Source: Actinomadura alba
GTDB lineage: Bacteria; Actinomycetota; Actinomycetes; Streptosporangiales; Streptosporangiaceae
Length of the DNA: 64,000 nt
Direction: 5' to 3'
NCBI RefSeq assembly: GCF_014323705.1
Contig: NZ_JABVEC010000008.1
Location: 1 to 64,000 of the forward strand
Part shown: in pieces, positions 35,510-44,174 of the stretch
Layout: each line of letters opens with the position of its first letter
Numbering within the stretch: position 1 is the first letter of the stretch
Position numbers and translations under genes: made by a program
Notes under the pieces: model-generated
Databases searched by the model: none
What the model was told of the DNA's origin: nothing
The model's input: the letters and a program-made list of their open reading frames with translations, nothing else

Positions 35510-35563
35510 GGGCGATGAGGCCCCCGGGTCCTTGACGTCTTTTAGGGCTAGGAGGCGGGGCCC

Positions 35564-36277
35564 GTGAGTAGTCTGCTCCTACTCACCAACGCGTTGGAGC
35601 CCTCTGACGAGGTGCTTCCCGCACTGGGATTGTTGCTCCATTCGGTTCGAGTCGCGCCGGCGGAGGGGTCGGCGCTGATAGACGCACCCCCGGCGGACGT
35701 GGTCCTCGTCGACGCTCGTCGCGACCTCGTCCACGCCAAGGGGTTGTGCCGGTTGCTCCGGACGACCGGCCTGGACTGTCCGCTGCTCGCGATCGTGACG
35801 GAGGGCGGCCTCGCCGCTCTCAGCCCCGAATGGGGTCTGGACGACGTGCTCCTTCAGTCGGCCGGTCCCGCCGAGGTCGAGGCCAGGCTGCGGCTCGCCG
35901 TCGGCAGGGTGTCGGTCGGCGAGGCCGACGATGTGCCGGGAGAGATCCGCAGCGGAGACCTGACCATCGATGAGGCGACCTACACGGCGCGGCTGCGCGG
36001 GCGGGTCCTCGACCTCACCTTCAAGGAGTTCGAGCTGCTGAAGTACCTGGCGCAGCACCCTGGCCGGGTCTTCACGCGTGCCCAGCTCCTGCAAGAGGTG
36101 TGGGGATACGACTACTTCGGCGGCACTCGGACCGTCGACGTGCACGTACGGCGGCTGCGGGCCAAGCTCGGCGCGGAGTACGAGTCCTTGATCGGCACCG
36201 TGCGCAACGTCGGCTACCGGTTCGTGCCCGATCACCGTCCCCGGGAGTCCGAGGAAATGGTGCCCAGCCGCGCCTGA
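35564..36277 (+). CDS. glnR: Nitrogen regulator GlnR (atypical OmpR-family response regulator)
   Basis: The 237-residue protein has the GlnR opening ([20 protein letters not shown]), a degenerate receiver domain with Asp50 kept in [10 protein letters not shown] but the acidic pocket missing, and a PhoB-type winged helix ([20 protein letters not shown]...[14 protein letters not shown]). GlnR controls nitrogen assimilation in actinomycetes without a dedicated kinase. The GTG start is preceded by GGAGG. It lies directly before mshD, the same order as Rv0818-Rv0819. Confidence 0.93.
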   Translation: MSSLLLLTNALEPSDEVLPALGLLLHSVRVAPAEGSALIDAPPADVVLVDARRDLVHAKGLCRLLRTTGLDCPLLAIVTEGGLAALSPEWGLDDVLLQSAGPAEVEARLRLAVGRVSVGEADDVPGEIRSGDLTIDEATYTARLRGRVLDLTFKEFELLKYLAQHPGRVFTRAQLLQEVWGYDYFGGTRTVDVHVRRLRAKLGAEYESLIGTVRNVGYRFVPDHRPRESEEMVPSRA

Positions 36278-36337
36278 TTTTGGAACGCTGCACCGGCCGA
36301 CGGCTCGGGTGGGGGCTCGAATACGCTGGCGGGCGTG

Positions 36338-37273
36338 ATGGAGTCGAACGCGAAGCCGGTCGTGATCGTACGGGAGAGGCCGTCGGCCGGTGAGATCGAC
36401 GCCGCGAACGCGCTGATCGACGCGGCCACGGCGGCGGACGGCGTACGGCCGCTGTCCGACCAGTCGATGCTCCATCTGCGCCACGGAGGCGACGGGCGTG
36501 CGCTCAGCGTGCTGCTCTACGACTCCGAGGGCGCGCTGGCCGGTTACGGTCACCTCGAGCCGGGCGCGGAGCCGAGCGGTGAACTGGTGGTGCATCCGGC
36601 GCACCGCGGCCGGGGACACGGCCGCGAGCTCGCACTGGCGATGCTCGAGGCCGCGAAAGGGTCGCTGCGGGTGTGGGCGCACAGTGAGTCGCCCGCCGCG
36701 GCGGCGCTCGCCCGTTCGCTCGGCTTCGAGCGCGTCCGCGCCCTGTGGAAGATGCGACGTCCGCTCGCCGACCCGCTCCCCGAGCCCGTCGTGCCGGACG
36801 GCGTCCGGATCCGTACGTTCGCCGTCGGACACGACGAGGCCGCGTGGCTCGAGCTCAACCGGAGGGCGTTCGCGGACCATCCCGAGCAGGGCTCGCTCAC
36901 GATGGACGATCTCGCCCGCAGGGAAGACGAGCCGTGGTTCGATCCGGCCGGGTTCTTCCTCGCCGAACGCGATGGCGCGCTCACCGGATTCCACTGGACC
37001 AAGGTGCACGACACCGGCACCGGTGAGGTCTACGTGCTCGGCGTCGCACCCGACGCCCAGGGCACCGGGCTCGGCCGGGCGCTCACCCTCGTCGGGCTCC
37101 GCCATCTGCGCTCGGCGGGGCTGTCCCACGTGATGCTGTACGTCGACGAGGCCAACCGGGGCGCCGTCCGCCTGTACGAATCATTGGGTTTCGACCGCTT
37201 TGACGTGGACGTCATGTACGGGCGCTCGGCTCGTTCACCTGATGGCAATCACAAGTCGGCGCATTCTTCGTAG
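36338..37273 (+). CDS. mshD: Mycothiol synthase MshD (double GNAT acetyltransferase)
   Basis: The 311-residue protein has two GNAT domains. The C-terminal one has the acetyl-CoA loop VLGVAPDAQGTGLGRALT; the N-terminal one has a weaker VVHPAHRGRGHGRELA. MshD acetylates Cys-GlcN-Ins with acetyl-CoA, the last step of mycothiol synthesis in the cytoplasm. It starts about 60 bases after glnR. GTG and ATG are adjacent at the start; no strong ribosome binding site is visible. The gene itself places the genome in Actinomycetia. Confidence 0.93.
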   Translation: MESNAKPVVIVRERPSAGEIDAANALIDAATAADGVRPLSDQSMLHLRHGGDGRALSVLLYDSEGALAGYGHLEPGAEPSGELVVHPAHRGRGHGRELALAMLEAAKGSLRVWAHSESPAAAALARSLGFERVRALWKMRRPLADPLPEPVVPDGVRIRTFAVGHDEAAWLELNRRAFADHPEQGSLTMDDLARREDEPWFDPAGFFLAERDGALTGFHWTKVHDTGTGEVYVLGVAPDAQGTGLGRALTLVGLRHLRSAGLSHVMLYVDEANRGAVRLYESLGFDRFDVDVMYGRSARSPDGNHKSAHSS

Positions 37274-37287
37274 CACTGACCTGGCCA

Positions 37288-37331
37288 GTTCATTCGCCGT
37301 TCATCTAGATCAGTCCGGATGGTCACCTCTC
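37288..37331 (+). promoter_or_regulatory. PHO box (PhoP site) upstream of pstS
   Basis: Two adjacent 11-base direct repeats, GTTCATTCGCC and GTTCATCTAGA, fit the actinomycete PHO-box unit (GTTCAYYYRSG) in nearly every position. A third, weaker unit GGTCACCTCTC starts exactly two repeat lengths further on. The site lies about 90-130 bases before pstS, as expected for phosphate-starvation activation by PhoP. Confidence 0.75.
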
Positions 37332-37418
37332 CTCCTTAACGTCACCTTCGACGGTGGCCCCACACCCTCGCTTTGACCAGGGGGATCACCGGCCCACCAA
37401 CCAGGAGGAGAATCCCCC

Positions 37419-38528
37419 GTGAAGAACGGCAACCGGCTCGCCGCCCTCGGCGGCGTGGTCGTGGCGGGTGCACTCGCACTCTCCGCATGCGGGTCCGACG
37501 ACAACGCAGGCTCGTCGACCAGCTCGGCTCCCGCCGCCGGCAGCATCGCCGACTGCGCCACCGGCACGGTGAACGCCGCCGGCTCGAGCGCGCAGAAGAA
37601 CGCCATCAGCGAGTGGACGAAGGCATACAGCCAGGCCTGCTCCGGCGCCAACCTGAACTACAACCCGAGCGGTTCGGGCGCGGGCATCCAGGCGTTCACC
37701 CAGAACCAGGTCGCGTTCGCCGGCTCGGACTCTGCGCTCAAGCCCGAGGAAGTGGGCCCGGCCAAGGAGCGCTGCCAGGGCAACAACGCGCTCAACCTGC
37801 CGATGGTCGTCGGCCCGGTCGCGATCGTCTACAACGTGAACGGCGTGGACGACCTGAGCCTGTCGCCCAAGACGCTCGCGGGCATCTTCTCCGGCAAGAT
37901 CACCAAGTGGAACGCTCCGGAGATCGCCAAGGAGAACTCGGGCGCCGAGCTGCCGGCCACCGCGATCAAGACGGTGCACCGCAGCGACGAGTCGGGCACC
38001 ACCGACAACTTCACCAAGTTCCTCAAGGCGACCGCCGAGGACGTGTGGACGTACGAGCCCGACAAGAAGTGGAACGCCCCGGGCGGCCAGGGCGCGCCGA
38101 AGTCCGACGGCGTCACCACGGTCGTGAAGCAGTCCGACGGCGCGATCAGCTACGTCGAGCTGTCGTACGCGACCAACGCCAGCCTCAAGACCGCCAAGGT
38201 GGCCAACGGCTCCGGTGAGTTCGTCGCGCTGTCCCCCGAGAGCGCCTCCAAGGCCCTCGACGGCGCCGAGGTCGTCGGTACCGGCAACGACCTCGCGATG
38301 AAGATCGACTACGCCACCAAGACCGCGGGTGCCTACCCGATCGTCCTGGTGACCTACGAGATCGCCTGTGAGAAGGGGCTTCCCGCCGACCAGGCGAAGT
38401 TCGTGAAGTCCTTCCTCAACTACACCGCGAGCGACGCCGGCCAGAAGGTGCTGACCGACCTCGGCTACGCCCCGCTGCCGGCCGCGGTGGTGACCAAGGT
38501 TCGCAGCTCGGTCCAGGCCCTGTCCTGA
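37419..38528 (+). CDS. pstS: Phosphate ABC transporter substrate-binding lipoprotein PstS
   Basis: The 369-residue lipoprotein has a signal peptide and lipobox (LALSACGSDD). It shows the phosphate-binding features of PstS: NAAGSSAQ near residue 50, GSGAGIQAF, AGSDSAL and RSDESGTTDNF. It captures phosphate outside the membrane and hands it to PstC/PstA. GTG start with GGAGGAG upstream. A PHO box precedes it and a hairpin follows it, which should give PstS in excess over the permeases. Confidence 0.95.
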   Translation: MKNGNRLAALGGVVVAGALALSACGSDDNAGSSTSSAPAAGSIADCATGTVNAAGSSAQKNAISEWTKAYSQACSGANLNYNPSGSGAGIQAFTQNQVAFAGSDSALKPEEVGPAKERCQGNNALNLPMVVGPVAIVYNVNGVDDLSLSPKTLAGIFSGKITKWNAPEIAKENSGAELPATAIKTVHRSDESGTTDNFTKFLKATAEDVWTYEPDKKWNAPGGQGAPKSDGVTTVVKQSDGAISYVELSYATNASLKTAKVANGSGEFVALSPESASKALDGAEVVGTGNDLAMKIDYATKTAGAYPIVLVTYEIACEKGLPADQAKFVKSFLNYTASDAGQKVLTDLGYAPLPAAVVTKVRSSVQALS

Positions 38529-38544
38529 CCAGGAACGCCCTCAG

Positions 38545-38572
38545 CCCCGCCGCCGGTGATCCGGCGGCGGGG
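38545..38572 (+). terminator. Hairpin between pstS and pstC
   Basis: A perfect 12-bp stem (CCCCGCCGCCGG with CCGGCGGCGGGG) with a TGAT loop starts 17 bases after pstS. It probably acts as partial terminator or mRNA-stabilising structure, giving higher pstS than pstCAB expression. Confidence 0.75.
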
Positions 38573-38598
38573 CAACCCTGGGTTTCGGAGGTAAACGC

Positions 38599-39585
38599 GT
38601 GACCAGCCAAACCGAGATCGGCGAGAAGGGCACTGCGGCGGCCGAGACCCGCCGGGCCGCCCGCGCCGCGAGCACCGGCCGGGCAGGGGACCGGGTGTTC
38701 GCCATCGCCACCCGAGGATCCGGCATCCTCGTGCTGGTGATCATGGCGGCGATCGCCGTCTTCCTCATCTGGAAGGCGCTTCCGGCACTGCGGTCCGACG
38801 AGGCCAACTTCGTCACATCGCAGGAGTGGAGCCCGGACTCGACACCGGCGCGGTTCGGCATCGCCCAACTGGCGTTCGGAACCGTGATCTCGTCGTTCCT
38901 CGCCCTGCTCATGGCCACGCCGGTGGCGATCGCGATCGCGCTGTTCATCTCGTTCTACGCACCTCGCAGGATCGCGGGCGGGCTCAGCTTCGTCATCGAC
39001 CTGCTCGCCGCGGTGCCGAGCATCATCTACGGCCTCTGGGGCCTGCAGTTCTTCGTCACGAAGATGGACGACGTCGCGGTCTTCCTGAACGACAACGCGT
39101 CGTGGATCCCGCTCTTCGGAGGCGACAGCGTCGGTGGCCGGTCGATCCTCACGGCCTCGGTCGTCCTGGCGATCATGATCCTGCCGATCATCTCCTCGAT
39201 CTCCCGCGAGGTCTTCCAGCAGGTGCCCCAGGCCAACATCGAGGCCGCTCTCGCTCTGGGCGCCACCCGCTGGGAAGTGATCCGGATGGCGGTGCTGCCG
39301 TTCGGCCGCTCCGGCATGGTGAGCGCCGCGATGCTCGGCCTCGGCCGGGCCCTCGGCGAGACCATCGCGGTCGCCATGGTGCTGTCCACGGCCTCCGGGA
39401 TCACGCTGCACATCCTCAAGGAGGGCGGCAACACCTTCGCCGCCAACATCGCCAACACCTTCGCCGAGGCCGGCGCCAACGGCCGTGGCGCCCTCATCGC
39501 CTCCGGTCTCGTGCTGTTCATCATCACGCTGATCGTCAACATGGCGGCGCGGGCGATCGTGGCCCGGCGCAAGGAGTTCGTGTGA
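38599..39585 (+). CDS. pstC: Phosphate ABC transporter permease PstC
   Basis: The 328-residue protein has about six core membrane helices and the permease EAA-type loop (EAALALGATRWEVIRMAVLP) that docks to PstB. The N-terminal 35 residues are charged and cytoplasmic. GTG start with GGAGG upstream. The TGA stop overlaps the ATG of a short frame before pstA. Confidence 0.94.
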   Translation: MTSQTEIGEKGTAAAETRRAARAASTGRAGDRVFAIATRGSGILVLVIMAAIAVFLIWKALPALRSDEANFVTSQEWSPDSTPARFGIAQLAFGTVISSFLALLMATPVAIAIALFISFYAPRRIAGGLSFVIDLLAAVPSIIYGLWGLQFFVTKMDDVAVFLNDNASWIPLFGGDSVGGRSILTASVVLAIMILPIISSISREVFQQVPQANIEAALALGATRWEVIRMAVLPFGRSGMVSAAMLGLGRALGETIAVAMVLSTASGITLHILKEGGNTFAANIANTFAEAGANGRGALIASGLVLFIITLIVNMAARAIVARRKEFV

Positions 39586-39638
39586 TGAGCGAGCGGAGCG
39601 AAGAGCACGTCGCCACCATCGAGCAGGAGTTCGTCTGA
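39585..39638 (+). CDS. 17-residue MSERSE-type mini-ORF between pstC and pstA
   Basis: The frame starts in the pstC stop (TGATGA) and ends in the pstA start (TGATG), so it is coupled to both. It reads MSERSEEHVATIEQEFV. It ends with the same EFV-stop-ATG context as pstC. The MSERSE opening (ATGAGCGAGCGGAGCG) resembles a short repeat often found at gene starts in related actinomycetes. It is probably an inserted repeat that keeps translational coupling, rather than a peptide with its own function. Confidence 0.45.
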   Translation: MSERSEEHVATIEQEFV

Positions 39639-40537
39639 TGTCCCTAGCGAAGCACGGCTCCGCGCCGACGAGCCTGACCTCCGTGTCAATGGGCCGCAAG
39701 GTCAAGGATCGGCTCGTCCAGGTGCTGGTCTATCTGGCCTTCGCCCTCGCCGTCATCCCACTGGTCTCGGTGCTGTGGATGGTGATCAAGAACGGGATCG
39801 GCCGGTTCGACCTCGACTTCTTCTCGTTCTCGCAGAACGGCATCGGCCCCCGTGACGCCGGCGGCGGCGCCTACCACGCCATCATCGGCACCCTTGAGCA
39901 GGTGCTGCTGACCAGCGTCATGGCCGTGCCGCTCGGCATCCTCACGGCCGTCTACCTGGTGGAGTACGGGCAGGACCGCAGGCTGGCCCGCACCATCAGC
40001 TTCTTCGTCGACGTCATGACCGGCATCCCCTCGATCGTGGCCGGCCTGTTCATCCTCGCCTTCTGGCTGCTGCTGCTCGGCTTCAGCTTCTCCGGCTTCG
40101 CGGGAGCACTGGCGCTGGCGATCCTCATGCTGCCCACCGTCGTACGGTCGGCCGAGGAGATGCTCAAGCTCGTGCCCAACGAATTGCGCGAGGCGTCGTT
40201 CGCACTGGGCGTTCCCCGCTGGCGGACCGTCTGCTTCGTGGTGCTCCCGACGGCGCTCAGCGGCATCGTCAGCGGTGTCATGCTGGCCGTGGCCCGGGTC
40301 ATGGGCGAGACCGCGCCGCTGCTGCTGCTGGTGTTCGTGACCAGCTCGATCAACATGAACCCGTTCAGCGGTCCGCAGATGGCGCTGCCGGTGTTCATCT
40401 GGGATCAGGCGGGCCAGCCCAATGACACGGCGATCGCGCGGGCCTGGACGGCCGCACTCACCCTGATCCTCATCATCATGGCGCTCAACCTGACGGCACG
40501 ACTGATCGCGCGGCTGCGCAGGCCCGCCTCCCGTTGA
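39638..40537 (+). CDS. pstA: Phosphate ABC transporter permease PstA
   Basis: The 299-residue protein has six predicted membrane helices and the ABC-docking loop [19 protein letters not shown]. It pairs with PstC to form the phosphate channel. The ATG overlaps the stop of the mini-ORF. The first 25 residues are polar. Confidence 0.94.
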   Translation: MSLAKHGSAPTSLTSVSMGRKVKDRLVQVLVYLAFALAVIPLVSVLWMVIKNGIGRFDLDFFSFSQNGIGPRDAGGGAYHAIIGTLEQVLLTSVMAVPLGILTAVYLVEYGQDRRLARTISFFVDVMTGIPSIVAGLFILAFWLLLLGFSFSGFAGALALAILMLPTVVRSAEEMLKLVPNELREASFALGVPRWRTVCFVVLPTALSGIVSGVMLAVARVMGETAPLLLLVFVTSSINMNPFSGPQMALPVFIWDQAGQPNDTAIARAWTAALTLILIIMALNLTARLIARLRRPASR

Positions 40538-40586
40538 CCGACAGCGCGCTGAACAGCAAAGCCCCCCGATAGGAGTAACCAGCCCC

Positions 40587-41363
40587 ATGGCCAAGCGGAT
40601 CGAAGTCTCCGGCCTCCACGCCTACTACGGCCAGGTCCACGCCATCGAGGACATCTCAATGTCCGTTGAGCCGCGTTCGGTCACCGCCTTCATCGGCCCC
40701 TCCGGCTGCGGCAAGTCCACGTTCCTGCGCACGCTCAACCGCATGCACGAGGTCATCCCCGCCGCCCGGGTCGAGGGCAAGGTGCTCCTCGACAGCGAGG
40801 ACCTGTACGGCTCGGAGGTCGACCCGGTGGCGGTGCGGCGCGTCGTGGGCATGGTCTTCCAGCGGCCGAACCCGTTCCCGACCATGTCCATCTACGACAA
40901 CGTCGCCGCGGGGCTCAAGCTGAACGGCATGCGCGGCAAGAGCAGGCTCGACGAGGTCGTCGAGCGGTCGCTGCGCGGCGCGAACCTGTGGAACGAGGTC
41001 AAGGACCGGCTGAACCGGCCCGGTGCGGGCCTGTCGGGCGGGCAACAGCAGCGGCTGTGCATCGCTCGGGCGATCGCCGTCGAGCCGCAGGTGCTGCTGA
41101 TGGACGAGCCATGCTCGGCGCTCGACCCGATCTCGACGCTGGCGATCGAAGACCTGATCGCCAAGCTCAAAGAGCACTACACCATCGTGATCGTCACGCA
41201 CAACATGCAGCAGGCCGCCCGGGTCAGCGACCGGACCGCGTTCTTCAACATCGCCGGAACCGGCCAGCCCGGCCGCCTCATCGAGGTCGACGACACCAGC
41301 AAGATCTTCACCAACCCGGTGGAGAAGGCCACCGAGGACTACATCACCGGCCGCTTCGGCTGA
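40587..41363 (+). CDS. pstB: Phosphate ABC transporter ATPase PstB (PhoT)
   Basis: The 258-residue ATPase has Walker [10 protein letters not shown], signature [15 protein letters not shown], Walker [14 protein letters not shown] and the switch His ([12 protein letters not shown]). It drives PstSCA import. AGGAG lies before the ATG. Full length and intact; it ends the operon at a strong hairpin. Confidence 0.95.
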   Translation: MAKRIEVSGLHAYYGQVHAIEDISMSVEPRSVTAFIGPSGCGKSTFLRTLNRMHEVIPAARVEGKVLLDSEDLYGSEVDPVAVRRVVGMVFQRPNPFPTMSIYDNVAAGLKLNGMRGKSRLDEVVERSLRGANLWNEVKDRLNRPGAGLSGGQQQRLCIARAIAVEPQVLLMDEPCSALDPISTLAIEDLIAKLKEHYTIVIVTHNMQQAARVSDRTAFFNIAGTGQPGRLIEVDDTSKIFTNPVEKATEDYITGRFG

Positions 41364-41402
41364 CGATGCGCCGGGCGACCCCGCGACCCCGCAACCCTGC
41401 GG

Positions 41403-41429
41403 CCCTGCCGCCCCGTCAGGGCGGCAGGG
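41403..41429. terminator. Bidirectional terminator between pstB and pit
   Basis: A perfect 11-bp stem (CCCTGCCGCCC with GGGCGGCAGGG) with a 5-base loop lies 40 bases after pstB and about 60 bases beyond the leftward pit stop, between the two convergent phosphate operons. Confidence 0.8.
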
Positions 41430-41487
41430 TGTGCTGTGTTCACGGCCCGAAACGCCGCCTGCACCGGCCGTGCGCCGGGCCCGGCCG

Positions 41488-42633
41488 TCAGGCTCCGAAG
41501 AAGTGAACGACGCCGTACGCGATGGCCGCCATCAGGCCCGCCATGGGGATCGTGAACACCCAGGCCATCACGATCCCACGGGCCACCCCCCAGCGGACGG
41601 CCGACAGCCGCTTCGTCGCCCCGACACCCATGATCGCCGAGGTGATCGTGTGCGTCGTGGAGATGGGAGCCTGCCAGATGAAGGCGGTCGAGTAGAGCAC
41701 TCCCGAGGCCGTCAGCTCGGCGGCGAAGCCCTTCGGCGGATCGAGCTCGATGACCTTGCGGCCGAGCGTCCGCATGATCCGCCAGCCACCGGCGTAGGTG
41801 CCCGCCGACAGCGCCCCCGCGCAGACCAGCACGACCCACAGCGGCACACCGTCGCCTTCGGCGTGGTGACCGGTGGTGAGGAGCGCCAAGACGATGATGC
41901 CCATCGTCTTCTGGGCGTCCTGCAGTCCGTGCCCGAGCGCCATGGAGGCCGCGGAGAGCGACTGCGCGATGCGGAACCGGCGGCTCATCCGGCCCGGGTG
42001 GGACTTCCGGAAGATCCAGAGGATCGCCACCATCACCAGGTAGGCGGCGGCGAATCCGACCAGCGGTGAGACCACCATCGGGATGGCGACCTTGTCGACG
42101 ACCTTGTCCCAGTTCACCGTGGAGGCCGAGGCCAGCCCGGCACCGACCGCCCCGCCGATCAGGGCGTGTGACGACGAGGACGGCAGGCCGTAATACCAGG
42201 TGATGAGGTTCCAGGTGATCGCTCCGAGTACGCCGGCCCCCACCACCGTCAGCCCGTGCAGGCCCGTCGGCGGTGTGATGACCTCACTGACGGTCTTGGC
42301 CACCTCGGTGCCGAGCAGGGCACCGAGCAGGTTCATCAGCGCCGCCATGATCAGCGCGACGCGGGGGGTGAGCGCACGGGTCGAGACCGACGTGGCTATC
42401 GCGTTGGCGGCGTCGTGGAACCCGTTGGTGTAGTCGAAGATCAGGGCGATCATGACGACCGCTATGAGCACCGCCGTCTCGGTACCGATCTCGCGGCCGA
42501 GGAGCCAGATGCTCACCAGCATCGCGAGGCCGACCGGCCCCCCGATCATCCCGAGGCGCCGGGCGAGGGAGGGCTGCGCCGGTGGCGGCGTCTCCTCGCG
42601 AACCTGCGGATCTCGCTGTTGAACGGTGCTCAT
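41488..42633 (-). CDS. pit: Low-affinity inorganic phosphate transporter, PiT family
   Basis: The 381-residue protein has about ten membrane helices and the PiT signature repeats, the first being NGFHDAANAIATSVSTRAL. It imports phosphate (as metal phosphate) driven by the proton gradient. A 35-residue cytoplasmic Pro/Gln-rich N-terminus precedes the first helix. The start overlaps the DUF47 stop by four bases. Confidence 0.93.
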   Translation of the reverse strand: MSTVQQRDPQVREETPPPAQPSLARRLGMIGGPVGLAMLVSIWLLGREIGTETAVLIAVVMIALIFDYTNGFHDAANAIATSVSTRALTPRVALIMAALMNLLGALLGTEVAKTVSEVITPPTGLHGLTVVGAGVLGAITWNLITWYYGLPSSSSHALIGGAVGAGLASASTVNWDKVVDKVAIPMVVSPLVGFAAAYLVMVAILWIFRKSHPGRMSRRFRIAQSLSAASMALGHGLQDAQKTMGIIVLALLTTGHHAEGDGVPLWVVLVCAGALSAGTYAGGWRIMRTLGRKVIELDPPKGFAAELTASGVLYSTAFIWQAPISTTHTITSAIMGVGATKRLSAVRWGVARGIVMAWVFTIPMAGLMAAIAYGVVHFFGA

Positions 42634-43247
42634 GATTCCTTGACCGCGATGGTCTCAACGGTGTTGGCGACATGCTCGAAGGCGTCAGCGGCCTCTTCGA
42701 GCCGGTCGATCACTTCCTTGAGTTTCATCACGGTCAGGGCGTCGTACTCGCCGCTGAACAGGTGCGCCAAGAGCTTTCGGTAGACCTGGTCGCCCTGGTT
42801 CTCGAGCCGGTTGATCTCGATCCAGTACTCGTTGAGCTCCTTCATGGAGCGCAGCCTCGGCATCGCCTCGGCGGTCAGCTCCGCAGCACGCTCGAGCACA
42901 TCGACCATCTTGATGATGTCCTTGGGAAACGTCTCGATCTTGTAGAGGACGACGAGGTCGGCCGCCTCCTCCATCTCGTCCATCACGTCGTCGAGCATCG
43001 ACGCGAGGTTGTAGATGTCCTCCCGATCGAATGGCGTGATGAAGGTTTCGTTCAAACGACGCATGATGGCGTGAGTGCATTCGTCGCCCGCGTGTTCGCA
43101 GGCGCGCATCTTCTCCGCGACGGCCTCGCGGTCAGCGCCCTCGCTGATGAGTTCCACGAGCAATCTGGCCGCGGTGACCAGGTTGTTCGCCGAGTCCGCG
43201 AACATGCCGTAGAAGCTGTCCTCACGTGGTGTGAGACGCAAGCGCAC
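42630..43247 (-). CDS. DUF47 PhoU-like regulator of phosphate transport
   Basis: The 205-residue all-helical protein belongs to DUF47, distant PhoU relatives coupled to Pit transporters. ECTHAIMRRLNETFITPFDREDI and SMLDDVMDEMEEAADL are the typical metal-binding acidic helices. GTG 43247 is chosen: AGGAG lies six bases upstream and the length equals the family norm, whereas the frame stays open for another 110 codons of unconserved sequence. It overlaps pit by four bases and probably gates that transporter. Confidence 0.9.
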   Translation of the reverse strand: MRLRLTPREDSFYGMFADSANNLVTAARLLVELISEGADREAVAEKMRACEHAGDECTHAIMRRLNETFITPFDREDIYNLASMLDDVMDEMEEAADLVVLYKIETFPKDIIKMVDVLERAAELTAEAMPRLRSMKELNEYWIEINRLENQGDQVYRKLLAHLFSGEYDALTVMKLKEVIDRLEEAADAFEHVANTVETIAVKES

Positions 43248-43561
43248 GTCGTACTCCTGAGGTGCGGGAATGGTCCGCAGAGGATCGTAGGCGCTGTCAG
43301 ACGTAAAGAACACCTTCACGTCGGCGTCGCCAGGACGTCCGTATCTTCTCACTCTATGGTCGCCCAGCAGCGCAGCGCCCACGCCATCAGGGGTGGGACG
43401 CCTCCGGCGGGCCCGCCCACCGGCCCGCCGCGCGTCGCCGAAGGCCCGCCGCGGCGCGGCCGGCAGTGCCTCCTCCCGCGGAACGGGCCATCCTCCGATG
43501 GGCGTCCGCCGGCGGGATAGGCTCGGGCGCACACCCGAGTTCGTACAGGAGAAGGCGCCCG
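43248..43561. promoter_or_regulatory. 314-bp divergent region between DUF47 and CopZ-like genes
   Basis: No supported gene lies here, although frames stay open because of extreme G/C. It should hold the promoters of the pit operon and of the CopZ-like gene. A hairpin with 9-bp arms (CGGCGGGCC with GGCCCGCCG) at 43405-43430 is the only clear structure. No PHO box is seen before the DUF47-pit operon. Confidence 0.4.
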
Positions 43562-43768
43562 TTGAGTGAGATGACATTCACAGTGCCGGCGATCAACTGT
43601 GCCCACTGCGTCGACGCCATCAGCGGTGAGGTCGGCCAGATCACCGGCGTGCGCGAGGTGGTCGTGGACGTCGATGCCAAACTGGTCACGGTGCGTGGCG
43701 ACGGCCTGGACGACGCGGTGCTGCGGGCCGCCATCGACGAGGCCGGCTACGACGCGGAACCCGCCTGA
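43562..43768 (+). CDS. Heavy-metal-associated (CopZ-like) metallochaperone
   Basis: The 68-residue protein is a single HMA domain with the copper-binding C-x2-C in INCAHCVDAI. It should bind Cu(I) in the cytoplasm and pass it to a P-type ATPase, which is not in the window. The TTG start (LSEMTFTV) is preferred: AGGAGAAGG is at good distance, while for the ATG three codons later no site fits. INC replaces the usual MTC before the metal loop. Confidence 0.85.
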   Translation: MSEMTFTVPAINCAHCVDAISGEVGQITGVREVVVDVDAKLVTVRGDGLDDAVLRAAIDEAGYDAEPA

Positions 43769-43856
43769 AGGGGACGCTCCACGGAGGGGACCACGGCGGT
43801 GACGGGGAGGGGTACGGGGAGCGACTCGCACGTCGCCCCCCGCGGGCAACATCCTG

Positions 43857-44042
43857 CTAGGGCGTCAACTCGCGACGACTGGCTGCGGGACGCACCCCGA
43901 GGACCGAGTCGATCTCGGCGGTGGTCAGCGGCCGTTCGGCCTTCGCCACCGCGCTCAGGATCTCGGAGTAGAGCTCGATCTCGTCCAGCGCAACACGGTC
44001 GTGGACGCGCAGATCAAGATACTGCTGACGCACCGCGTCCAC
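43857..44042 (-). CDS. Small conserved-looking protein, unknown function
   Basis: The 61-residue product is charged and helical (YLDLRVHDRVALDEIELYSEILSAV without break), with a C-terminal segment that resembles a short winged-helix or HTH end (LTTAEIDSVLGV). I do not assign a function. GTG 44033 (VRQQYLDL) fits the GGAGG site better than GTG 44042. It follows the giant AAA gene on the same strand by about 130 bases. Confidence 0.6.
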   Translation of the reverse strand: MDAVRQQYLDLRVHDRVALDEIELYSEILSAVAKAERPLTTAEIDSVLGVRPAASRRELTP

Positions 44043-44174
44043 CTCCGTTCGTTCCCCACACCACTGATGAGATTACGCGTCACCCATCACGTGGCGCATG
44101 GCCCAAGAGGACCATTCCGTGGCCACTCTCCGAGGGGGTCTTCCCCGTCAGGAGAACCATATGCCTACGGAGAG

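Noticed and set aside
43248-43577. N-terminal extension of the DUF47 protein to 43577
   Set aside because: The frame is open but unconserved; GTG 43247 has an ideal ribosome binding site and gives the family length.
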